The position numbers and the translations under genes were made by a program. A DNA stretch of 64,000 nucleotides from Branchiostoma lanceolatum (taxonomy: Eukaryota; Chordata; Leptocardii; Amphioxiformes; Branchiostomatidae), in contig NC_089736.1 in assembly GCF_035083965.1 (NCBI RefSeq), positions 10,688,207-10,752,206 of the forward strand, in the 5' to 3' direction. Below the pieces are notes generated by a model that was not told the origin of the DNA, ran no database searches, and worked only from the letters and a program-made list of their open reading frames with translations. Of the stretch, positions 22,601-34,451 are shown in pieces (position 1 is the stretch's first letter; each line of letters starts with the position of its first letter).

Positions 22601-25600
22601 CATCTGTGCCGCTACATGGAGAGGGGTGTCTCCGTTCTGTGGTACAACAACAACAAGCAGTCTATCATTATAGGGTTTAAACAGCGTTGAATGACCAAAA
22701 TCATCTAAGAGAGATTTTTTCAACAACTGTGACTACTATATATACATATACCAAGAAAAGAGTAAGGTTGAAATATATCACATAGTTGGTGACTACGATA
22801 CAAGACAAATTAAGTACTGAAAAAGTACAAAATTAATAGTCGTAAACACTCAACACACTATCATTCCAAACATTGCCTCAAACCATTAATGTTAGTACAA
22901 TGTATATATAGAACAGACTTGTATATATGACGTTACATGCATATTTTAAACGGTTCCAAGCTACTAGTACCTGTGGCATATGCAGCTTGATCTTTTCAAA
23001 ACTCTCCTAAAGCTGGCGTCACAATTCATGCGAGCGTCGGCAGACTTTGTACATTGCCCAAAGCTCGCTGAATTTCAAAATCGCCCGAGCATCGACCATA
23101 TTTTCCAATGAAAATCTCGGGCGACGTCCGTCGAACACTAAAAACTAAAAATCCCCCATGGGATGGTACCATCTCTTGGACATAGACGAAGTCAGTATCG
23201 ACTGACCTGGTAAAAGGCCAATATTTGGATCAACTTTTATTTCTAAAAATCGCCCGAAGCCTGAGTTATCGACAGGACGTCGGCCGTACTTCGGCCAAAA
23301 ATTAGAAGCTCGCCAACACGTCTGCCAAGCTGAATTTCTTATTTATGACAGGGGCATAAGGAATGGATTGACTGTCTTACACTGTTTCTTGCATTGATGT
23401 TTGTTCCCCCAGTGACCAGGAGTCTCGCCACCTCACAGTGGCCTCCCCAGGCTGCACTGTGCAGAGGAGTGTTCCCATCCTGGAGTTCACACAAAATATC
23501 ATCAGGGAAATGCACAATTGCATGGGAAACTATTCAAGAATAGCTGAATAGCATGTACCCAACACTAATACATGTGTAACAGTGGGGATCAACCTCCACT
23601 AACTGAACAGTCTAACTGGTCCGGACCTTTTAGCCTTGGCTAGTGGTTAGCGCGTTGAATTCCCAAGCCGTGCGAATTGGGATTGGCGTGAATTCGAATC
23701 CCGGGAGCGGCGTACTTGCCCCTTTGGGTTTTTACAGTGGTTCCCACACTGGCCCTGTGAGTGACAATCAAACGCACTAACCACTAGGCTAAAAGGTCCG
23801 GACCAGATAGACTGGTCAGTTAGTGGAGGTTATTACACATGTAGCATCAAACTTTTTTTGTTCCATATTTCAGCAAACTTGTGAATTACTATCAGGAAAG
23901 TTTTAAGAGGGAAGTAACAACATAAAGCCACTGTCAATTGAGACCTACTTGTAATAGTTAAGAATCATTACATTGAACGAAAAAATATGTAACCTGTGGT
24001 AGAAAGATCTAATGAAAAATATCATACTTCAATAGATCTTTCCACCACAGGTTCCCTTGGCAAACCATCAGTGCTAAAAATTTGCTTTTAAGTACTGATC
24101 GATTACTTAAACAGTTAATTTCAGTAAATTTTCAGTAAATCAACACTATTACTGTCATACTGAAGCATCACTGCCAATAATGTTACCTCAATCAATGACT
24201 ATAGACATGCCAAGAGCACCATCTTCCTGGCCTGTCCTGAACTGCAGCCTACCTTGTTTTCTGCCTTGACATCACAGTTGGCGTTGACCAGCTGCCTGAC
24301 GACATCAACACAGCCGTTCATAGCTGCCTCATGGAGGGGCGTGTTACCATGCTGTAAACATGAGAAATACATTTCTTGGTTACCTTTTGATTACTTTCAT
24401 AAAAATGGAGGAAGTTTGGTCAAAGGTGCCAGAGAGGTCCCAGAAAGGTGGCAGGAAGTGGAGTTGGCCAAGGTCCAGAGTAAGGGCACCGCAGTGTTTT
24501 TCCTCAATGGATTTTTCTCAATGAAATAGGATAGATTAACATTTCGCAGCAATAAACTCACTCATACTAGTCATGATAATTATAAAAAGAAAAAGACACA
24601 GGCACCTATATTGATTTTACTCCATTTGTTAACTCTTTATCACCATAGACCAAGATGGACATCTCACCTTGTTCCTGCTGTCCAGTTGGCACCCATCATC
24701 CTCTAGGAACATGTTGACCAGGTCACACCTGCAGGCCGCAGCTGAGATATGTAGCGCTGTGTAGCCCAGCTGAAATAGAAAAAAAAACTTTTGATGTATC
24801 CATAAACCCCTCAAAAACCTCCAAAGAGGCTAGCACATTGTATTTTGTCTTGAGTCAAGTCTTTTTATTTTACCGTCGTGCATTAATAGTATTGCTGATT
24901 ATGTCAGACCTGGGCCGTGATAATGTTTGATACGGGTGTTCCAGACCGGGTGATATTTTGCGTTATCACTGTACAGGCTTCTACTGTATTACGCAGGCTT
25001 CCATAGAATCATTTGAACACACCTTACATGTGCCACATCAAAAAGGTTGGAATTGCTGTAATTGTTTGTTCACTCAAAATTTTCTCAACTTCTGACACAT
25101 TTCGAATTGAAATGTGTGAGCATGACATCAATCAAAATACAAGACGGCGTATTCCGCATCACCCTCAGTCCCAGCCCTCCTGTAGGTCAGATCACCTCAT
25201 GATCTGGTGATACCGAATACACCATGATGTACGTTTGTGAAGGTTAGACATCCAGGTAAACAATATATAAAGAGAATTCAAACTCTACAACTGGATAAGA
25301 ATTCGGAGATTTATTTCCGGACGTTTCGAGTGACATCCATCACTCTTCTTCAGCGTCACTAAAATGAACTAGCAGAACTTTCTAGTTATTGTAAATAAGT
25401 ACTGGTTAGTTCTGCTAGTTCATTTTAGTAACGCTGAAGAAGAGTGATGGATGTCACTCAAAAGGTCCGGAAATAAATCTCCGAATTCTTATCCAGTTGT
25501 AGAGTTTGAATTCTCTTTATACACCATGATGTAATTCTACATTTTTATCACTGGAAAGCCTCAGCGTGTTCAATTATGTCTTAGGGAAAAAATTGCCCAA

Positions 25601-28600
25601 ATAATACTTGAGGATATGAAGCGGCTTACATTGTTTTTCATGTTGACCTGAATCCCAGGTAGGCAGATGAGATATCTGGCCACGTCTGTATGTCCACACC
25701 TGGCTGCACAATGAAGGGCTGTATCACCATGCTGCAAACATTATTGACAGTTACTAAAATTTACCCACATTACAAAAAACTATTTTTTGTCCCAATCATT
25801 GTTTGGCAGCTCATGTTGTTAATTTTCTTCCTAAATCTGTCATTGTAAGCTTCAAATAAAATCTCATGTCTTCAAGTTCATATATTTTGGACGGAAGGGG
25901 TTTTATGTACATTAGTTTAACAAAGTTTGTTTCAGAAAGTGTGACATGTTAAAACTTACATAGTTTTTTGCATTAATACTGCACCCTGAGTAGTTTACTA
26001 AGAGCTTGAGGATTCCCTGCATGTTGGAGGATGCAGCACAATGTAGAGGCGTGTCTCCATCCTATGAAAGACAGTGGAAAAGAATATTTAAAATTCACTT
26101 TCAATACTCTTAATGCAGTAGCAACTTGTCAAGTCACGCTGAGCCAAATATGATGAACATGGACACAAAAAAAAACATGGATTAAAAATCTTTTGATATG
26201 GTGTAAGTTAAAATGTTGGTCTAACAACAATCAATTGTAAGTCATTTTTCCAACAGAAGTACAGTATCAAGGACAATTCATGCATTGTCCCCTAATTCAC
26301 TATCTCAGATGTCCTATAAACTCTTAAGTCATTGCAGCATAACATTTCTAACAAAAGGTAAGTATCAAATACCTGATTTTTAATGTTGATTTGGCTGCCA
26401 GCATTCAGAAGCAACTGTACCACATCTGCATGGCCCTTTAACACTGCCTGGTGTAGGGCACTGTTACCCTTTTGGACAAGAATAAAACAGTCATACACAA
26501 GGGATATAGGTACAATGGCTCAACATCAAATAATCATTTCGAGGTCTCAAGAAGACCTGCTGTGGCATACCAAGTATGATTGGATAATCCATCCAGGCAT
26601 TATCGTGTTCAGACACAGACAGACAGACACACACACACAAACATAACCTTCTAGGTAACGGTCATAAACAGTTTACAGTATTCCGAGTACAAAGTATACT
26701 GTTATGTATTTTTTTTAGATCCAGTTGCTATTATAGCAATCTATTTTGATTTTATAGCAAAAGAATAGCAAAAGAAAACTGCTATCTTTGACTACCTAAT
26801 GTTCTTGATTTTATATCTTGTTCTTGACTTCATAAAGTGCTAGAATTCAATGACAGGTGTTATTGTTTAGTCAGAAAATTATTTTAGAACCTACAGGTCT
26901 TTAAAATGGCCAAGAGACGAAAGACACTTTTTTTTTCAAATTGAAACATGTGTACACTTGTGTTCTAGTAACAACTTTTAAAACAAAGTTTCAAAGTTTA
27001 GCAACGCACCTATCCAATCCTTTAAGTGGTCAGTCAGGGGGTTAGTAGCACTCTGTAATGTGGCATGACTATTAATACTTGTCTGTCAGGATCTCCCACA
27101 TTCACATCCGCCCCTCTCTTCACCAGTCTCTGTATTCTGGTTACCTCGCCTTCTTCTGCTGCCTCAATCAGTTCCTAAGCGGGAGAGATAAAATTTTGAA
27201 TACATATTTTCAAATTCTGTAAACTTGTTTTAAATTAATTCTGCTGACTTACTTATCTTGTGACCAATACTATTCCAACAGCATGCAGAAAAAAGTAATT
27301 AAACCTTGAAAAGAAAAGCCATACATCTTTAGAGTATCTTGCTTGTATAGAAACTTCAGAAAAAACATCTTTACTTCGAAAAAATTAAATTTAAAGCTAC
27401 ATGTGTCCCCCTTATCAGCCTAAAATGTTATGAAAGTATAGAAAGGTAAACCCTAGTGTTGCATCTCAAATCATAGACTATCCCAAACGATCCCCAAGCC
27501 TGTATATACATAATATTATATGATAATACTTTTATTTGGAGTGTATAATCTAACACTGTAACAGGGATCAAACTGCATCATACAACTTCCCCCTCACATA
27601 TTATTATACACATTAATCTTTAGCACTCTGAAGTCTAAGTGCCCAATTCCCTATTGGTTACAGAGTTAGGCAGCAACTTTTTACAGATATTTGGGGTGTA
27701 TTATCAAGAGATTTAAGAGATCAAACTACATCATACAACTTCCCCCTCACATATTGTAAACATTGATATTTGTATTTTCACAGACAGTTGTTCACATGCA
27801 CAACAGGACCTCCCAGAGAGCAGCAACAGCTGGCCCCTCCCACCCACATGTACAGTTTGACTGACAGGTGACAACTGGTCCCTCCTCCTATGGGGGGGGT
27901 CTACACATTGCCTGAGGTCATACCACTGAGTGATATTGATACATGATTGTAATCTATTAAGTCTGCCAACAAATGATTCAACTGAGTCTTAATTTCTATC
28001 AATGATTTCTGTTCAAGATGGCACTATGTATTGAATTGCTTTGAATTTTTAAAAGTGCTAAACATCAATATACATGTACATGTAACTTATCTAAAGTAAA
28101 TACAGTGATATTTGTAATATAATGTCAACCAAACTATCATTGATTGATTACAAATTTCCATTGTCATAATATCAATGTTGTGTCTGTTGTATGATAAACA
28201 ATTATGAAGGCACTTTATTTAAGAAGAAAGATGACTTGTTATTGCTAGAAATGCAGAATATTATTATTATACCATAACAAACTGTCTACTGCAAAAGAAT
28301 TATTAGAAGTTTGCATCAAATACAAGAAAAAAAACTAAGATCCAAGTCATAAACAGCTTAGCCACTCAGTAGAACACATTTTCAATGTATACTAAATTTG
28401 GTGTCATCACATCTACAACATAGAGTTATCCCTGTTACAATCCCCTTGGTGTCGATCCAAATCCCAGCCGAGATTTTCTGGCATAGTTGAGCGATGACAG
28501 AATCATTGGGCAGTACTACTAGCTCGTAATCTCACCTTAACTGGGACAGCAAGTCCAAGTTCAGATGCCTCAAAGTCACTACAGCTGTGACTCTCTTGCA

Positions 28601-28628
28601 AAACTCCATAATTTCCTTTCCTCAACAT
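19677..28628 (-). CDS. Ankyrin-repeat and death-domain protein (ANKDD1-like), 444 aa
   Basis: Thirteen exons, 5' to 3' on the minus strand: 28628-28536, 27174-27079, 26468-26373, 26061-25960, 25731-25630, 24769-24668, 24351-24253, 23479-23381, 22636-22538, 22194-22102, 21843-21792, 20885-20746, 19838-19677. All phases close exactly and the stop is TAA. The start MLRKGNYGVLQESHSCSDFE is followed by ELIEAAEEGEVTRIQRLV, a typical first ankyrin helix. Seven exons then each encode one 32-34-residue ankyrin repeat (DGNTPLHSAAWGGH, HGNTPLHEAAMNGC, LGYTALHISAAACR, and so on). A linker (DNMTARDICQDHKDD) leads to a death domain at residues about 345-435: LSDESLWKLSKCIGPEWDAM, then LLKEWRNRTPPAQEKLGILA with EALREVGRKDLAENL. 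This order matches vertebrate ANKDD1A/B; a cytoplasmic adaptor role is inferred. The last exon's frame has a short N-terminal extent and is easily missed. The death-domain exon at 20885 sits at the edge of a seven-copy repeat. Confidence 0.92.
19903..20297. mobile_element. hAT-like MITE, about 395 bp
   Basis: Termini CAGGGCTC.AAATTCTTTT and, reversed at 20297, AAAATACTGGGTGC next to GAGCCCTG; inner inverted blocks GGTGCACTGGTGCACCC and GGTGCACCAGTGCACCC. CAGGG ends suit hAT elements. The flanking AT-rich 8-mers are similar but not identical, so the target duplication is degraded. No transposase. Lies in the last intron of the ankyrin/death-domain gene. Confidence 0.65.
20818..21655 (-). repeat. 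Seven-copy 119-bp tandem repeat built from a death-domain exon border
   Basis: Copies start at 20818, 20937, 21056, 21175, 21294, about 21413 and about 21547. The first copy is the true 5' part of coding exon 20885-20746 with its acceptor. Each unit holds GCGTCCCACTCCGGACCTAT, CACTTGGACAGCTTCCA, CATCACTTAACACACCTACA and GGAAATGTGGACA. On the minus strand every unit gives an acceptor-like CTGTAG|GTGTGTTAAGTGATGA (altered in copies 2 and 6) and about 68 nt of exon. The spacer starts GTACATGTATATG in place of the true exon continuation. The period is not a multiple of three, so these copies cannot simply extend the protein. The last two copies carry small insertions. Confidence 0.95.
22980..23345. 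repeat. CG-rich block in an intron, possible old repeat
   Basis: A sharp rise in CpG-containing words (ATCGCCCGAGC, TCTCGGGCGACGTC, AATCGCCCGAAGCC, GACGTCGGCCG) against AT-rich neighbours. Looks like an unclassified mobile-element fragment. No terminal repeats were found. Confidence 0.35.
23570..23842. mobile_element. Inverted-repeat element with a tRNA-like internal promoter
   Basis: Outer arms are mirrored: TACATGTGTAA, ACCTCCACTAACTG, GGTCCGGACCTTTTAGCC, with an 11-bp insertion in the left arm. Inside the left half, GGCTAGTGGTTAGCGCG resembles a tRNA A-box region, and ATTCGAATCCCGGG about 45 bp on resembles a B box. A second half-copy (GCACTAACCACTAGGCTAAA) lies reversed in the right arm. 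So a tRNA-type SINE head seems caught in or duplicated by a foldback element. Not a functional tRNA: no complete cloverleaf was found. Confidence 0.75.
23990..24053. repeat. Short hairpin (about 20-bp arms)
   Basis: AACCTGTGGTAGAAAGATCT and its near-complement AGATCTTTCCACCACAGGTT are separated by about 23 bp. Likely a tiny MITE or a structured intron segment. Confidence 0.6.
25217..25533. mobile_element. Foldback insertion with a 15-bp direct repeat at its ends
   Basis: The direct repeat ATACACCATGATGTA at 25217-25231 and 25519-25533 marks the insertion. Inside, 25266-25521 is a long inverted repeat: TATAAAGAGAATTCAAACTC at the left, mirrored at the right. Both arms carry ATTCGGAGATTTATTTCCGG and GTGACATCCATCACTCTTC. 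Arms are about 110 bp with few differences, so it is fairly young. A 15-bp target duplication suits reverse-transcription-based insertion (LINE or Penelope-like) better than most DNA transposons; the family is a guess. Confidence 0.75.
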
Positions 28629-28857
28629 GGTAAGCGTGTGATATTAAGATGTCAAAGCTATAGCAGTCCAAGTGACCTAGCTGTTATACTACAATGTCAG
28701 TATGGGTGCGCCATGTAATCTAAGTAGGGTTCCAAGTGTAATGATCGCAAACTGAGAAGTTTCTGACCATTGATAGCGAAGTGTTTCGCTGACGTCGCGA
28801 GCGTCGGAAGAAACAGCCCTGTGTCCCGAGGCATGTTGTCGGCACTTCCTTCACATT

Positions 28858-29145
28858 CCTGTAGAAACACGAACATGAGAGTCGTCTTAGGCTAAAGTAA
28901 CGCAATAAACAAACACTCCTCAAGTTCAATCTGTATCTATTCTAGTCTTAATCAAACTTTCTAGCTATTCTCTTTATAACACTGTCAATCGACTAACAGG
29001 CAGCAGAGGAAACACGAACATGAAAGACATCTCAGGCTAAAGTTACGCAATTAATAAACACTCCTCAAGTTCAATCTGTATCCATTCTTAATCAAAATTT
29101 TTAGCTATTCTTTTTATAACACTATCAATCGGCTGACCGACAGTA
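28858..29145. repeat. Tandem duplication (about 145 bp x 2) upstream of the ankyrin/death-domain gene
   Basis: 28862-29004 and 29008-29145 share GAAACACGAACATGA, CAGGCTAAAGT.ACGCAAT, AACACTCCTCAAGTTCAATC and TATTCTNTTTATAACACT. It lies about 230-520 bp upstream of the start codon, so it may have doubled promoter elements. Confidence 0.85.
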
Positions 29146-32100
29146 GTAGTAGCAGTAATGTTTATATCATAAAATTCTCTACCGGAAATATAACGTAATC
29201 AATATTAATGTAAAACGTCATGGAAGTGACAATTTGACAACATTTACAGTTTTCTCTCTGTCTTTATTATCATGTCATACTAGAATTGATGTTTTGCTCT
29301 TCAACATGCAAAAATATTGTTCCCAAACAAAATATATCAACTTTTCAGAATCAATCTTTTAGCATCTTGTAAGACACAATCATTATATACTGATCAAATT
29401 CACAGTGAAAGAGATACAATCATGTATTCATGTACAAAAGTACATGCATCAAATTACAAAATTCTCTACACAGCCCTCAAAAAAGATTTATCTCCTATCC
29501 CAGTCTCATCTTCCAAAAGACTAACATTACCATGTCCTTTGTCCCCCCACATGCATATACATGTACATTTATATATCTGTATATCTAACATGCGATATGA
29601 GCCACTGCCAGACGTTCAGATGGCAGGAATCTGAAGCCTGTGGTATATAAAGTTGGAGGTGACATGTGAAATTTCTGCACGTACAGTTGTTGTGTTCCAG
29701 GTTCCCTCCCAGCTAAGTTGTCCTCCATGGAAGCCATGTTTGACCTACTCCGACCTTATGCACCATTTGGGTGATATTTCTTACGTCCTGAGCCAAGCAC
29801 ACATGCTTCTCCAAGTCCTTATAGAATGACAACACATTTGTGCCATATTTCTACCCCGTTCCCATGTGTTCATCCCTTCAGCTGCCTGGAAGAATGGGTC
29901 TCACATACCAGGGTAAGGGGACACCACCACAAATGCACACAGGCATTGCCTGTGTGAAATTACTTGTAATTGCTAATAATCCTACGAGACTGGAAATTCC
30001 CATCACATATGTTCTTAGTAATACATGAACCAATTTTGCACAGATTTACATATAGCCATAACGCATCATATCAGACTATTGGGGACAAAAATTAATAAAA
30101 CTGATTCTAGTGATATAGTACTAATACAACATATTTTCCCAAAAGTAAGGATATAAGTTAACAATGATGTAACCATATAAAAGTTTCAAAAATTATTCAA
30201 TGCGGTACTGTATAGAAAATAAAAATATGTTTTCAAATCAAGGTTTTATCATGTCATAACAATGCCAAATACTAGTATTAACGTTACAACCCCAACTTTC
30301 CAACCCATCAAAAAACTGACACCTAGTACAGTCATTTCCCCTAAATGGGCACCTGTGCATACACCTAAAAGGCAAAACTACTATAATTATCTTTTATGAC
30401 AAAATTGCACGAGTCCACAGTGACAAGACTTTGACAAGAGGTCTTTTGTTTGAAAGTTTTCAAACCACTTTTGTTACCAAAAACATACTAAAAACCTCAG
30501 TTGAGCTCATTGCTATTTCGTAACCACCAATACCACAAATACCTTTTGTCTTTTAAGTATGTGAAAAACAAAACCTTTGGTTTGGATTTCAGACTGATGT
30601 TTTGGGGTGACATGCACCTGTTACTGTCAACATAACATCTCATGAATATTCATATTTGCCTCATGAATATTTATAAGCATAAGGCACCTAACATTCTGGG
30701 CTGTACCATCTGGTGGCAACTTGATAGGGGGTGACTGAAAAGAGGTCATCTGGGTATTTGTTTGTTTTCAGTCGCCCGTGGCTGTTGAGGCAAGTTGATG
30801 GGGTTGTTGTGTGTACACATTGTTGTAGCAACATTGGAAACAATGGTGTCACTCACTTTCAATAGTATAATTGACGTGCTTTACAGATACTTTTCAGATA
30901 CTTTACCTGGCAAAAAAAACGGATGTTCACATCTTTCAAGCATTTTGCCGCTGCCACAACATTTTGTATAATACTATACTTACCAATGTAAGCCTTGTCA
31001 ACCATTAAATCAATCTAAATACACCAAACATTTTACTGTCCTTTTCTGTCTGTGTGGAAACTAATATAAAAGATCATCGAGTTGTCATCAATATTTGAGA
31101 CTTGCTACATTGGAAAATATGCTGAATTGTCTCCATATCCACCATGCATAGTGTTACCTGTCAGATAAGGAGGTAAAACTGACCTGTAAGCATGTTGTTG
31201 CAGCTCGCAGAGATGAAAAGTTGATCAAAACTTGTCTAGAATGCAAACTTTTCTCACCTACATCTCTGCTTACACTGGGACGGGCTGTTCTATATATTTG
31301 TAGGGGGCAATTTGATGATGTTTCATATTGCTTATCAGTCTTAGATATAAAATATTCTGTTCATAAACTCTTAATGAGAAAAAAAATTAAAAAAATGTCA
31401 AAAGGCAAATCATATGTATTTTTTGTCATTTTTCTTACGAAATATAATATTTAAGATTCTTAACCTCTAGCAGCTGCAATGTAATCGTCCAAATCCACGC
31501 ACTGAACTCTGGGTAAAGCATCATGGCGAAGTGAAACTCGTCCGAAAGAAATTTTATGACAAATTGGTCATTTTTGGTACCTTCAGAGGCAACCTGCAGA
31601 CAATTTACACCACCAACCGAAGTATAGAGACTTTCGGTGGGTATTGAATCTGATTTCTGACATTTTAAGCGTTTCTTTGATGGTAAATAGAGTAAAGTTT
31701 GTGGTAGCGTAGGCTGGGGAGGGGGGCGCTTTGTTTCGAGAAAATTATATAATAATATGATACTTTGCAAGTCAACATGGGTAACATATTATGAGATATA
31801 CGCATTTACCTTAAAAGACTTAGAGTAACAGAAATGACCAAAAACGGACAAGAACCCTATACATGTACCATATTTTACTGTATTATGTGCTTTGTACCAT
31901 GTATATGTTACACAGGGAAACATCAACAATGGCGCCCATGTCCAATTTGCTCACGGCAGCTCACAATAATATATATTTGAATATATATGTGAAATTTCCA
32001 TCTTAAAGTAAGCTCGCCGACAGCTTCGGGCCGTCCTTCTGCTTTTTGTCGCAAAATCACAGGAGATCTCGCGAAACCTCGCAAACCAGGGCGAGATCTC

Positions 32101-32734
32101 GTGAGGTGACATCAGAACTTCAAATCTAAATGTATTACCACTCGCGGACGTGTGCTGAGCTTTTACTAAATGGTACTGCTCTGCGGTTTTCGCCATCATC
32201 TTTATGACAAATGTCCCTACAATTTGATATAAATTCTGACAGGGTACCACGGAGTGACGTTATTCTGTATCATTTCAAAGTTAGGACATGTCAGGGATCT
32301 CCCGAAAGAATGGAACAGTGACGCTCCTCCATCCTGTTCTAATCCCAGCTCCATCCTGTTGATTTTCAAAGTTAGGGTGTTTCTTCCAATATTTCCCCTG
32401 TAATTTTGCTCAAAACTCGAGATTACATTAATTGTAGACAAGATGCAAAGCTGAAGTTGCAGGAAATGACTTCCATTTGTGTCTGGAAAAGGCAGAATGC
32501 AACAGACCTCCCCCCTCACGCATGCATCTAACATGCTTGGCACCCTCCTCCCATCCTGCTCTATATTTCTGGGGAGATCCCTGCATGTCATGCATCCAAA
32601 AAACAGCGACCGTTACTTTCTGTTACTTTCTTCTCCGCCAATCTTCAACCAAACTTCCCCCGACAAGAACTGGCGCCTTGCTCTGACGTTTTTGTATGCA
32701 AAATAACTTAGACCACATGTCTGAAAAGAAATTT
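29146..32734. other. Long intergenic region, no confident gene
   Basis: AT-rich, with only short frames. A minus-strand frame at about 31530-31462 (RVQCVDLDDYIAAARG, stop after) reads like an exon end with a possible CTTTACCCAG acceptor, but nothing confirms it. ATGGCG in a YY1-like context occurs at 31929. I cannot assign a gene. Confidence 0.4.
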
Positions 32735-32860
32735 CGTCTAATTGGAGGCAAAGTTTGGCGGGAAGTTGGAATTGGCCAGTTCGGACGCCATTTTCCAGTC
32801 TGTCGCAAAATCGCTAATTTGCATAAAATGGCCGAAATCTATTGTCGGTAGGTAGTGTCC
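32735..32860 (+). promoter_or_regulatory. MCRS1: Candidate promoter and non-coding first exon of MCRS1
   Basis: Holds ATTGG (reverse CCAAT), an E2F-like TTTGGCGGGAA at 32754-32764, and two YY1-like words (CGCCATTTTCC and AAAATGGCCG). A donor-like GTCGGTAG|GTAGTG follows near 32848. MCRS1 coding exon 1 begins right after a CCCTAG acceptor at 34448, so an upstream non-coding exon must exist. This is the best candidate, by motif and position only. Confidence 0.35.
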
Positions 32861-32925
32861 CTGTGTGTTAATGATACATAGCATTAATAAGAAAAAGTAA
32901 ACCTTGCAACGGACATACACTCAAA

Positions 32926-34276
32926 CCTGCCTAGGCGACCACCTTTTCAACGCGACCACCTGGCCATGGCGACCGCTTTTTCTCGGTCCCGAAAATTTTC
33001 CCCATAGGCGGAAGCATTAAGCTGCCTGCCCAAGGCGACCACCCGTCCAACGCGACCGCGACCGCCACGAATTGGGACCGCACAGAGCACAATCCCTGCC
33101 CATGGCGGTCGCCTAATTTTCAAGCGTGTGGTGACATCAGATCATTTTGCTGTCGGATTTCACGGAAATGTTTTCAAGACTTTAAAGGACAAAAATAAGA
33201 TCAAAAATGTATGGAATAACAATGTTATACCATTGATTCCTCCATGAAGTGTTTTAATAAAACGTTCCCCCTATAAACATTGTAAAGACAAATGTTTGTG
33301 ATGTTGTTGTGCCTATCGTAATCTTATAGTTTAACGTGAACTCAGTTCCGTTTAAACTCAACTTTCAAAACGAATACGTAGTGCATGGCGTCAAAAAGTC
33401 AGATTTCACAGAAATTACTATCTATCTCTTGTATTTTCAACAAAAATGTGTCTGTATCTTTCTAAATTCCGCCGAAAAATGACTTCGCGGCGGGCAAAAC
33501 ATCAGGGGAGAAATGTTGTTCCTTGGTCCCGACGCCATCTTGGATTTCGGGCGGCCCGGATTTGGCGTACCGCTGACCTTTGTAAAACACGATGATTTTG
33601 TGTATGAACATTTACGAATACTCTAGTTATTGGTGAAAATCAAAATTCTTATTTTCTTTTTATTTCCATGAATCTCACAAACCTTTATTGGACGCTGTGC
33701 GTTCTGCTGCACTGACTTACCCTTCGATGCGGTGGCACAGAGCTTCGCGGCGCGGCGCGATGAAATCACACCGTTAACGCGTTCCGTTTTCATCTTTAGT
33801 TGTCAGATTGAAAATTTTTTGACCCTTTCATCCGGCGGTCGGCGACCCAAAAAAGGCTGGGACCAGCAGGTGTTTTCTAGGGATCTGTCTTAGGCCTTAA
33901 AACTTCGATGATGTGCGTGTGTGTGTGTACTATTCAATGTAACGTGTGAATGCGGGAGGGCGCTGCGAGATCATTGAGGCAACCATCGTTTTGTAGTCAA
34001 AATTATGACAAAAATTTGTACACGATGTAGCGGTATACAATTATTACATCCATAACGGAAAATGTAATTTTTGTAGGATCTTTCTGTCAATGAGAATTGA
34101 ACCTGGTGAGGGTCATGCTGTCTAAATTCACATAATTTTTTCATCATTTACGTACTGTATTTGAAAGCCTCGACCTGGAAACATGTGAGTGGAATCCTCT
34201 TCATGGCGACCACCTGTCCATCGCGACCGTTTTTGCTCGGTCCGCCGGGTGGTCGCCTTGGGCAGGTTTGACTGTA
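32926..34276. mobile_element. Non-autonomous DNA transposon, 1.35 kb, with inverted ends
   Basis: The left end CACTCAAACCTGCCTAGGCG and the right end (reverse) CAGTCAAACCTGCCCAAGGC are flanked by TA on both sides. Subterminal repeats GGCGACCACC and GCGACCG occur many times near both ends. The interior has no transposase-like frame. The TA flanks suggest a TA target duplication; superfamily uncertain. It lies in the presumed first intron of MCRS1. The same terminal motif (GGACAGGTTTGACTGTA) occurs in the phosphatase cluster at about 55580 and 58720. Confidence 0.75.
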
Positions 34277-34451
34277 TTACTCTTTACAAAATAAACAGCG
34301 CCTTTTGATGACTAATGAGCTCCTTCACCTGATTACAGAATTCCCTGTTGTTTACACATGCTAGATGATTAGATAATAATAGATTAAATCTAAGTTTCAC
34401 AAATGTACATGATTCTTGTATAGTAAGTTGTACATCTTCTGTCCCTAGAAA

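Noticed and set aside
23600-23710. Possible functional tRNA
   Set aside because: A- and B-box-like words are present but no full cloverleaf or CCA-side stem; it lies in a foldback element.
31435-31770. 111-codon minus-strand frame and an alternative frame ending in DLDDYIAAARG
   Set aside because: No start, no convincing partner exon and no family match; kept only as a note under the intergenic region.
32217-32920. Several 60-124-codon frames upstream of MCRS1
   Set aside because: Overlapping frames on both strands, no splice context, and promoter-like motif content.
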